From Aquiluna sp. (GTDB lineage Bacteria > Actinomycetota > Actinomycetes > Actinomycetales > Microbacteriaceae), in contig JADHKY010000011.1 in assembly GCA_016780945.1 (NCBI GenBank), positions 1 to 16,696 on the forward strand: a stretch of 16,696 nt of DNA. Direction: 5' to 3'. Of the stretch, positions 6,326 through 12,108 are shown in pieces. Both the position numbers and the translations under genes were made by a program. The notes beneath the pieces were generated by a model. The model was not told the DNA's origin. It ran no database searches and was given only the letters and a program-made list of their open reading frames with translations. How positions within the stretch are numbered: position 1 is the first letter of the stretch; each line of letters opens with the position of its first letter.

Positions 6326-7813
6326 TTCGACAATCTTTCGGATCGCCTAAGCGGGACGTTCAAGAGCCTAAAGGGCAAGGGCAAGCTCTCCGCTGCCGAT
6401 ATCGACGAGACCCTCAGGGACATTCGGCGTGCTCTTTTGGAGGCCGATGTCGCGCTCGAGGTGGTCAAGGACTTCATCGCAAGGATTCGCGAGCGCGCAA
6501 TGGGGGACGAGGTCTCCAAGGCACTAAACCCCTCCCAGCAGGTAGTTCAGATTGTCCAAGACGAACTAATTGGCATTCTCGGGGGAGAAGCCAGGAAGCT
6601 CACATTTTCAAAGAACCCACCGACGGTTTTGATGCTCGCGGGTCTTCAGGGTTCGGGTAAGACAACGCTTGCTGGGAAGCTCGCTAGGTGGCTAAAAGAG
6701 CAAAACCAGACGCCTTTGTTAGTCGCCTGCGACCTTCAACGACCAAATGCCGTAAATCAGCTTCAGGTGCTCGGAGAGAAGGTCGGGGTTCCAGTATTTG
6801 CTCCCGAGGCAGGTAACGGCTCAGGTGACCCCGTGGCGGTAGCTAAAAAAGGCCTCGAAAAGGCTAAGAAAGAGCAGCACTCTGTGGTGATCATCGACAC
6901 CGCCGGTAGGACCGGTATCGATGAGGAGATGATGAAGCAGGCGAGAGACATTCGCGACGCTACCTCTCCAGATGAAATGCTCTTTGTGATCGATTCAATG
7001 CTCGGTCAGGATGCTGTCAACGTTGCAAATGCCTTCAAGGATGGCGTTGGGGTAACAGGAGTGGTTCTCACCAAGCTCGATGGTGATGCGCGCGGTGGTG
7101 CGGCTCTATCGGTTGCGACCATCACCGGCGCACCAATTCTATTTAGCTCAACGGGCGAGGGGCTAGAGGCCTTCGAGCCCTTCTACCCAGACCGCATGGC
7201 TAGCCGCATACTGGACATGGGAGACATCCTCACTCTTATCGAGCAGGCTCAGCGTGCCTTCGATGAGGACGAGAGCGAGAAGCTCGCTCAGAAGATTGCC
7301 CAGGATCAGTTCACGCTGCAGGATTTTTTGGACCAGATGCAGCAGCTGAAAAAGCTCGGCAGCATGAAGGGCATCATGGCCATGCTCCCAGGTGCCGGCC
7401 AGATGAAACAAAATCTCGAGGACTTCGACGAGAAGATGATTGATCGCACCGAAGCAATCATTCGATCGATGACTCCGAAGGAACGCGAGCAACCCAAACT
7501 TCTCAACGGCTCTAGACGTATGAGGATTGCAAAGGGATCGGGAACCACGGTTACTGATGTGAATCAGCTAATGCAGCGCTTTGAGCAGGCCGCAAAGATG
7601 ATGAAGACCATGGCTAAAGGTGGAGCGCCCACCCTTCCCGGCACTAACCCAGTCATGATGGGAGGCGCAAAGGGCGGCGGCTACATCGGCGGCAAGAAGA
7701 AGGACAAGAAGAAAAAGGGGTCTAAGAGCGGCAACCCAGCCAAGCGTGCCGCCGAGAATGCCGGACTCACCTTTGGCACTGACAACTCAAAAGGCAGTTC
7801 TTTCGGGCTTTGA
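6323..7813 (+). CDS. ffh: Signal recognition particle protein Ffh (SRP54)
   Basis: GTPase of the bacterial SRP; it binds 4.5S RNA and signal sequences and docks to FtsY. The 496-residue protein has an N domain (about 1-88), a G domain with P-loop GLQGSGKTT (107-115), DLQRPNAVNQL (137-147), DTAGR (192-196) and TKLDG (250-254), and a methionine-rich M domain (about 325-432). The RNA-binding motif is SRRMRIAKGSG (397-407). The switch motif reads DTAGRTGIDEEMM where DTAGR followed by leucine is usual. A Gly/Lys-rich tail (about 433-496, with GGKKKDKKKKGSK) goes beyond the M domain, as in other actinobacterial Ffh proteins. The start is TTG with a good ribosome binding site. ftsY, its receptor, lies upstream in the same window. 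Confidence 0.97.
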   Translation: MFDNLSDRLSGTFKSLKGKGKLSAADIDETLRDIRRALLEADVALEVVKDFIARIRERAMGDEVSKALNPSQQVVQIVQDELIGILGGEARKLTFSKNPPTVLMLAGLQGSGKTTLAGKLARWLKEQNQTPLLVACDLQRPNAVNQLQVLGEKVGVPVFAPEAGNGSGDPVAVAKKGLEKAKKEQHSVVIIDTAGRTGIDEEMMKQARDIRDATSPDEMLFVIDSMLGQDAVNVANAFKDGVGVTGVVLTKLDGDARGGAALSVATITGAPILFSSTGEGLEAFEPFYPDRMASRILDMGDILTLIEQAQRAFDEDESEKLAQKIAQDQFTLQDFLDQMQQLKKLGSMKGIMAMLPGAGQMKQNLEDFDEKMIDRTEAIIRSMTPKEREQPKLLNGSRRMRIAKGSGTTVTDVNQLMQRFEQAAKMMKTMAKGGAPTLPGTNPVMMGGAKGGGYIGGKKKDKKKKGSKSGNPAKRAAENAGLTFGTDNSKGSSFGL

Positions 7814-7961
7814 AACTAGCCAAATGGCGAATTTTCTGGCAGACTCTTCCCTTGTTCGATCGTCTCGACCCTCTATCAAGACGTACGAGAAACCCTGAGA
7901 AGCCTCCGAGTGTGCCCCCACGCTCACGGTGGAGCCTCGCCCCTAAACTCACAGGAGAATT
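7814..7961 (+). other. ffh-rpsP intergenic leader
   Basis: This 148-bp gap ends in AGGAG (7953-7957), 4 nt before the rpsP GTG. It holds imperfect inverted repeats: CGAG (7907-7910) with CTCG (7936-7939) outside CCAC (7918-7921) with GTGG (7929-7932), and CGTCT (7861-7865) with AGACG (7879-7883). AGCCTC is directly repeated at 7901 and 7933. No T tract or convincing promoter is visible. It may be a structured leader of the rpsP operon; that is inference. Confidence 0.25.
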
Positions 7962-8795
7962 GTGGCTGTAAAGATCCGCCTAAAGCGCATTGGTAAGAAG
8001 CGCAACCCCCACTACCGCATCGTGGTAGCAGATTCAAAAACACACCGTGACGGAAGAGTCATCGAGGAGATTGGTCGCTACGTACCAACCACCGACCCTT
8101 CAATCATTGAGGTCAACTCTGAGCGCGCTCAGTACTGGCTATCCGTTGGCGCTCAGCCAACCGAGCCAGCTGCAGTAATTCTCAAGCTGACCGGTGATGT
8201 TGCCAACGAAAAGGGTGAGAAGAAGAACACTGTCAAGCCCCAGGCAACAAAAGAGACTTTCGCAGCGGACACCAAGAAGAAGTCCGTAATCCTTCCAAAG
8301 GAAGAGAAGAAGCCAGAGCCTGTAAAGGAAGAGACTCCAGTCGCAGAAGCTCCAGCTGAGGCTCCAGTGGCCGAAGAGGCTGCGGTAGCTGAGGAAACTC
8401 CAGCGGAGGCCCCAGTAGAGCCAGCAGCAGAGGCCACCGAGGTTCCTGCCGCAGAGGCACCTGCCGCAGAGGCACCTCCCGCAGAGGCCCCTGCAGAGGC
8501 GCCTGTGGAAGAGACTCCAGCAGAGCCAGCAGCAGAAGCACCAGCAGAGGAGGCCCCTGCGGCTGAGGCTGCAGAGGATGCTCCTGCCGAGGCACCTGCA
8601 AGCGAGGAAGCTCCAGCTGAAGAGGCACCTGCCGCAGAGGCACCTCCCGCAGAGGCACCTGCAGAGGCGCCTGTGGAAGAGACTCCAGCAGAGCCAGCAG
8701 CAGAAGCACCAGCAGAGGAGGCCCCTGCAAGCGAGGAAGCTCCAGCTGAAGAGGCACCTGCCGCAGAGGCAGCTGAAGAGCCAAAGAGCGAGTAA
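7962..8795 (+). CDS. rpsP: 30S ribosomal protein bS16 with a long acidic Ala/Glu/Pro tail
   Basis: bS16 is an early assembly protein of the small subunit. Residues 1-80 are the ordinary core (MAVKIRLKRIGKKRNPHYRI, then DGRVIEEIGRY and AQYWLSVGAQPTE). A Lys-rich linker (about 81-123) follows, and then about 150 residues made almost only of Ala, Glu, Pro, Val, Thr and Ser, with one lysine near the end (EEPKSE). Total length is 277, against about 80-90 in most bacteria and up to roughly 160 in actinobacteria with Ala-rich tails. The tail is strongly acidic, surely disordered, and encoded by duplicated DNA (see repeats). The frame stays intact throughout and normal genes follow, so this is not a frameshift artefact. 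GTG start with AGGAG. khpA begins 2 nt after the stop. Confidence 0.95.
   Translation: MAVKIRLKRIGKKRNPHYRIVVADSKTHRDGRVIEEIGRYVPTTDPSIIEVNSERAQYWLSVGAQPTEPAAVILKLTGDVANEKGEKKNTVKPQATKETFAADTKKKSVILPKEEKKPEPVKEETPVAEAPAEAPVAEEAAVAEETPAEAPVEPAAEATEVPAAEAPAAEAPPAEAPAEAPVEETPAEPAAEAPAEEAPAAEAAEDAPAEAPASEEAPAEEAPAAEAPPAEAPAEAPVEETPAEPAAEAPAEEAPASEEAPAEEAPAAEAAEEPKSE
8453..8560 (+). repeat. 108-bp direct repeat in rpsP tail, copy 1
   Basis: This block recurs at 8621-8728, offset by 168 bp (56 codons), with one mismatch (8489 C against 8657 A, a silent Ala codon change). Near identity at the third codon position shows a recent DNA duplication and not mere amino-acid similarity. Confidence 0.95.
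8589..8642 (+). repeat. 54-bp direct repeat in rpsP tail, copy 1
   Basis: Recurs at 8718-8771, offset by 129 bp (43 codons), with one mismatch (8594 A against 8723 C, silent). It overlaps the start of the second copy of the 108-bp block, so the duplications are nested. Confidence 0.93.
8621..8728 (+). repeat. 108-bp direct repeat in rpsP tail, copy 2
   Basis: Second copy of the block at 8453-8560. Both copies keep the reading frame and encode the same residues, with PPAEAPAEAPVEETPAEPAA as a recognisable core. Confidence 0.95.
8718..8771 (+). repeat. 54-bp direct repeat in rpsP tail, copy 2
   Basis: Second copy of the block at 8589-8642; after it the sequence runs into the short unique C-terminus of bS16. 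Confidence 0.93.
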
Positions 8796-8797
8796 TT

Positions 8798-9034
8798 ATG
8801 TTGCAGGCGACCCTCCAGCACCTTGTGCGAGCAATTGTCGACAATCCTGAGGATGCGACCGTTGAGCTTCGCACTATCGCGAAAAGCGAGTTGCTGGAGG
8901 TTCGTGTGCACCCAGATGACCTCGGTAGGGTCATCGGCAAAGGTGGCAGAACTGCCACCGCGCTGAGAACAATCATCAACGCCCTTGCCGGCGGCAAGCG
9001 CATTCGTGTAGACGTGGTGGATACCGATTACTAG
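8798..9034 (+). CDS. khpA: KH-domain RNA-binding protein KhpA (UPF0109)
   Basis: A 78-residue single KH domain protein. The RNA-binding loop GKGG is at 47-50 within GRVIGKGGRTATALRTII, and the C-terminal strand is KRIRVDVVD. The family forms an RNA chaperone, in several bacteria together with KhpB, and is nearly always encoded between rpsP and rimM, as here. ATG is 2 nt after the rpsP stop, so translation is likely coupled. Its last codons contain the likely ATT start of rimM. Confidence 0.96.
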   Translation: MLQATLQHLVRAIVDNPEDATVELRTIAKSELLEVRVHPDDLGRVIGKGGRTATALRTIINALAGGKRIRVDVVDTDY

Positions 9035-9578
9035 CACCACCAAGCTTCGGCTAGGCCGCCTGCTCAAAGCGCACGGCCTCAAAGGCGCAATCAAGCTAGA
9101 GCTTTACACCGACTCCCCAAACGAACGTTTCGCTCCAGGCACGGTTCTAGAGCTGCAGGTTCCTGAGGACTCGCCCTGGCATGGGAAAACAGTCAAGGTA
9201 ACCGAACTTCGTTGGTATAACACCATGCCTGTGCTGTTCTTGGATGGCATCAACGACCGCGACCAGGCCGAGAGCCTTATCCGTGCAATTCTGCTTGTCG
9301 AGGCAGATCTTGATGCCAGTCCACCTGAGCCTGAGGCCTGGTATGACCACCAGCTGGTTGGCCTAAAGGTTCACAGAGACGATGCAGAAATTGGTGAAAT
9401 CGTGCGAGTTGATCACCTTCCAGCCCAGGATATCCTTGCCATCAAGACGGAGTCTGGAGAGGTGCTGCTGCCATTTGTGAAGGCTTTTGTGCCAGAAGTC
9501 GATGTCCAGGCTGGCAAGGTAATCATTACTCCTCCTGGAGGCCTCTTTGAAGAGTTAGCTGAGCCAAATGAAGATTGA
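9027..9578 (+). CDS. rimM: 16S rRNA processing protein RimM, probable ATT start
   Basis: RimM binds uS19 and helps mature the 30S head. From ATT at 9027 the protein is 183 residues, normal for actinobacteria: N-terminal RimM domain (about 6-95, with KLRLGRLLKAHGLKGAIKLE and NERFAPG) and C-terminal PRC-barrel domain (about 105-175, with LVGLKVH, IGEIVRVDH and LLPFVKAFVPEVD). The frame is open only from 9012 (TAG at 9009-9011), and no ATG, GTG or TTG occurs in frame before ATG 9225, which would remove about 66 conserved residues. ATT 9027 is preceded by GGTGG (9016-9020) at 6 nt and overlaps the khpA stop by 8 nt, so I choose it. CTG at 9060 is possible but would cut the first beta strand. The 3' end overlaps trmD by 11 nt. 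Confidence 0.9.
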   Translation: MTSTTKLRLGRLLKAHGLKGAIKLELYTDSPNERFAPGTVLELQVPEDSPWHGKTVKVTELRWYNTMPVLFLDGINDRDQAESLIRAILLVEADLDASPPEPEAWYDHQLVGLKVHRDDAEIGEIVRVDHLPAQDILAIKTESGEVLLPFVKAFVPEVDVQAGKVIITPPGGLFEELAEPNED

Positions 9579-10251
9579 CGCAATCAGCATTTTCCCCGAG
9601 TTCTTTGATGTTTTGGAGATCTCGCTTTTGGGCAAGGCCCAGGAGTCTGGACTGATCTCGTTTGAGGCTCACAACCTCAGGAACTTCACTCACGATAGAC
9701 ACAAGACCGTGGACGACACTCCCTATGGCGGGGGAGCGGGCATGCTCATGAAGCCAGAGCCCTGGGGCGAGGCTTTTGACCAAGTAATTGGCAAAGACCG
9801 TCCAGTTGTCATCTTCACCTCTCCTGCTGGAAAACCCTTCAATCAGGAGCTAGCCAGAGAGCTCTCCCATAGAGAGCACCTGGTTTTCGCTTGCGGTAGA
9901 TACGAGGGCATCGACCAGCGAGTGGTTGACTACGCGGGCACCGTAGCCGAAGTACATGAGATCTCTATTGGGGACTACGTGCTAAACGGCGGCGAGGTTG
10001 CCGCTGTTGCCATGATCGAGGCCATTGCCAGACTGATTCCTGGGGTGATTGGGAACAACGAGTCGCTCGCCGAAGAATCTCACAATGAGGGTCTTTTGGA
10101 GGCCCCCAGCTACACCAAGCCACAAAGTTGGCGTGGCCTGGAGGTTCCAGAGATGCTGCTTTCCGGACACCACGCAGAAATCGAGAAGTGGCGTAAGGCT
10201 CAGTCGCTTGAGCGCACCAAACAGAACCGGCCAGATTTACTCGATAAGTAG
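9568..10251 (+). CDS. trmD: tRNA (guanine-N1)-methyltransferase TrmD
   Basis: Makes m1G37 in tRNAs, which prevents +1 frameshifts, using S-adenosylmethionine bound in a trefoil-knot fold. The 227-residue protein carries FTHDRHKTVDDTPYGGGAGM (40-59), CGRYEGIDQR (109-118) and SIGDYVLNGGE (133-143), then a C-terminal tRNA-binding part (LLSGHHAEIEKWR). Aligned gap-free to E. coli TrmD between PGV and the GLL motif, the catalytic Asp169 falls on Glu170 here (AEES for TEDS). Its start lies within the rimM 3' end (11-nt overlap), so the two are translationally coupled as in most bacteria. Confidence 0.97.
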   Translation: MKIDAISIFPEFFDVLEISLLGKAQESGLISFEAHNLRNFTHDRHKTVDDTPYGGGAGMLMKPEPWGEAFDQVIGKDRPVVIFTSPAGKPFNQELARELSHREHLVFACGRYEGIDQRVVDYAGTVAEVHEISIGDYVLNGGEVAAVAMIEAIARLIPGVIGNNESLAEESHNEGLLEAPSYTKPQSWRGLEVPEMLLSGHHAEIEKWRKAQSLERTKQNRPDLLDK

Positions 10252-10380
10252 TTGCTGTTGGGCCTTTACTGTGGCAGAATTTGACGCTGTGCCCAGAGGC
10301 TCTGCCGCAGGGGAGCAAAGAGCACAAAATTAGAAACTATTTAGCCATTTAGACCTGCGCGCTAAAGGAAAGAGCAGAAA
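10252..10380 (+). other. trmD-rplS intergenic region
   Basis: This 129-bp gap contains no ORF. It holds AAGGAA (10365-10370) 10 nt before the rplS ATG and a small direct repeat ATTTAG-CC-ATTTAG (10339-10352). I see no strong stem-loop with a T tract and no clear -35/-10 pair, so I cannot say whether rplS has its own promoter. Confidence 0.3.
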
Positions 10381-10731
10381 ATGCACATTCTCGACTCAGT
10401 TGATGCCAAGAGCCTCAGGAGCGACATCCCAGACTTCCGTGCCGGAGATAACGTCAAGGTTCACGTAAACATCGTTGAAGGTAACCGCAGCCGTGTCCAG
10501 GTCTTCCAGGGCGTAGTAATCTCCCGCAGCGGCCACGGAGTTCGCGAGACCTTCACCGTTCGCAAGGTTTCTTTCCAGGTCGGCGTTGAGCGTACCTTCC
10601 CAGTACACAGCCCAGTTCTCGAGAAGATCGAGCTGGTTTCCAAGGGAGACGTTCGCAGGGCAAAGCTCTACTACCTTCGCAACCTTCGCGGCAAGGCTGC
10701 CAAGATTCGCGAGAAGCGAGAGAACGCCTAA
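10381..10731 (+). CDS. rplS: 50S ribosomal protein bL19
   Basis: Large-subunit protein at the 30S-50S interface. The 116-residue sequence has the expected KVHVNIVEGNRSRVQVFQG, ISRSGHGVRETFTVRK and the terminal basic part RRAKLYYLRNLRGKAAKI. The ATG at 10381 has AAGGAA upstream, with a somewhat long spacing. The order trmD-rplS-lepB is the usual actinobacterial one. Confidence 0.98.
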   Translation: MHILDSVDAKSLRSDIPDFRAGDNVKVHVNIVEGNRSRVQVFQGVVISRSGHGVRETFTVRKVSFQVGVERTFPVHSPVLEKIELVSKGDVRRAKLYYLRNLRGKAAKIREKRENA

Positions 10732-10745
10732 CTAAACTAGGCGTT

Positions 10746-11495
10746 ATGTCGTTTTCCGGGAGTCGCAGACCCCGCAGTAATTCCCTCTCAGCCCGTTGGG
10801 GCAGGTCATTCAGGCGCGCCCGGAAAAACGCCTTTCTCAGCTTCCTGATTGACTTCACGGTCATTGTGGGAACCGCGCTTGTGCTCTCGGTTGTCATCAA
10901 AGCCTTTCTCATTCGCAGCTTTTTCATCCCATCAGGTTCGATGCTCGACACCCTCGAGATCAATGACCGAATCATTGTCAACGTCTTAGCCCCAGAGGTA
11001 ATGCCACTAGAGCGCGGTGACGTTGCGGTGTTCAGAGACCCAGGTGGTTGGCTGGGCGCTATCCCGACCCAAGAAAAGGACACCCTGACTGAGATCACGG
11101 ACTTTGTTCTTGGCACCTTTGGCATAACAGCGCCTGACTCTGCTGAGCACCTCGTGAAGCGAGTAATCGGGCTGCCCGGTGACAGGGTTGTCTGCTGTGA
11201 TGCGGATGGAAGGCTGACTATCAATGGTGTTGCAATCGATGAACCTTACGTCAGAGGAGACGCAGCTCCCTCCGAAGTTGAATTTGATGTCACGGTTCCT
11301 GAGGATCACTACTGGGTGATGGGGGATAACCGTACAAACTCCACAGACTCTAGGTATCACCAAGATCTCCCCACAAAAGGCTTCGTACCAGTCGAAGTAG
11401 TGGTTGGCAGGGCGTTCGTGGTGAGCTGGCCAGTAGAGAACTGGGAGTTTTTGACCAACTATCCAGAGACCTTCGGTGACGTTCCCAAGCCTTGA
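10746..11495 (+). CDS. lepB: Signal peptidase I
   Basis: Membrane serine protease that removes signal peptides from proteins exported by Sec and Tat. The 249-residue protein has a basic cytoplasmic N-terminus (about 1-32), one membrane helix (about 33-58), then box B PSGSMLDTL with nucleophile Ser65, box D HLVKRVIGLPGD with general base Lys138, and box E GDNRTNSTDSR (193-203). The catalytic domain is therefore extracytoplasmic. The ATG is 14 nt after the rplS stop with only a weak AGG before it. The 3' end overlaps the rnhB start by 20 nt. With Ffh and FtsY encoded nearby, three steps of protein export lie in this window. Confidence 0.97.
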   Translation: MSFSGSRRPRSNSLSARWGRSFRRARKNAFLSFLIDFTVIVGTALVLSVVIKAFLIRSFFIPSGSMLDTLEINDRIIVNVLAPEVMPLERGDVAVFRDPGGWLGAIPTQEKDTLTEITDFVLGTFGITAPDSAEHLVKRVIGLPGDRVVCCDADGRLTINGVAIDEPYVRGDAAPSEVEFDVTVPEDHYWVMGDNRTNSTDSRYHQDLPTKGFVPVEVVVGRAFVVSWPVENWEFLTNYPETFGDVPKP

Positions 11496-12108
11496 CCTCG
11501 AAAAAGAGCTGCTGGACAGCTTTGATGCCGTTATCGGCATAGACGAGGTTGGTAGGGGAGCACTCGCCGGACCGGTTGGGGTGGGGGCATTCTTACTCAC
11601 CCGAGAAATGCTCGACTCGTTGCCGGCATCAATCCGCGACTCCAAATTAATTGCGGAGAAAAAGCGCGCAGAGGTTGCCGAAGCGGTTATGGGTTGGGGC
11701 GAATCCGGCGTTGGGCTCTGTCCCGTCAGCACGATTGAAGAAAAGGGCATCTCCTTCGCGCTGAAGACGGCCGCCCTCGAAGCCATCGAGAACCTTAGCC
11801 CCCAAAACGCCGTGGTCTTGCTTGATGGCTCTCACAACTGGCTTGGCGAAATTGGGGTAAAAGTTGTTGTCCAGACCAAGGCCGACAGGGACTGCGGCAG
11901 CGTTGCAGCAGCATCTGTCGTGGCAAAGGTGAAGCGTGATGCCCTAATGGCGGAGCTCTCTAAGGACTTTCCAGATTATGGCTGGGACTCCAATAAGGGC
12001 TATAGCTCCAATTCACACATCGAGGCCATCCAGCGGCTTGGCCCAACAAAGCATCACCGAACCAGTTGGCTAGAAAAAATCCTCAGTAAGGACCTAGGCC
12101 TTTTCTAG
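11476..12108 (+). CDS. rnhB: Ribonuclease HII
   Basis: Removes RNA from RNA-DNA hybrids, including single ribonucleotides left in DNA. The 210-residue protein shows the metal-binding set Asp23 and Glu24 (IGIDEVGRGALAGPV), Asp117 (VVLLDGSH) and Asp137 (TKADRDCGSVAAASVVAKV), and the closing motif GYSSNSHIEAIQRLGPTKHH. The GTG at 11476 lies inside the lepB 3' end (20-nt overlap) and is the first in-frame start with a complete domain. The stop TAG shares the palindrome CTAG with the stop of recG on the other strand. Confidence 0.96.
   Translation: MTFPSLDLEKELLDSFDAVIGIDEVGRGALAGPVGVGAFLLTREMLDSLPASIRDSKLIAEKKRAEVAEAVMGWGESGVGLCPVSTIEEKGISFALKTAALEAIENLSPQNAVVLLDGSHNWLGEIGVKVVVQTKADRDCGSVAAASVVAKVKRDALMAELSKDFPDYGWDSNKGYSSNSHIEAIQRLGPTKHHRTSWLEKILSKDLGLF

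Noticed and set aside
8453..8771. Regularly repeated DNA that might suggest a CRISPR array or satellite
   Set aside because: Repeats are in-frame coding DNA inside bS16, with no palindromic repeat units and no unique spacers of constant size.
8153..9094. Long minus-strand frame opposite rpsP, rich in Ala, Ser and Gly
   Set aside because: It is the mirror of the Ala/Glu/Pro codon repeats of the rpsP tail, which lack stops in several frames, and it also runs through khpA. No family features.
9225..9578. ATG 9225 as the start of rimM
   Set aside because: It would remove the conserved LGRLLKAHGLKG segment and the rest of the N-terminal RimM domain, all of which is encoded in frame upstream.
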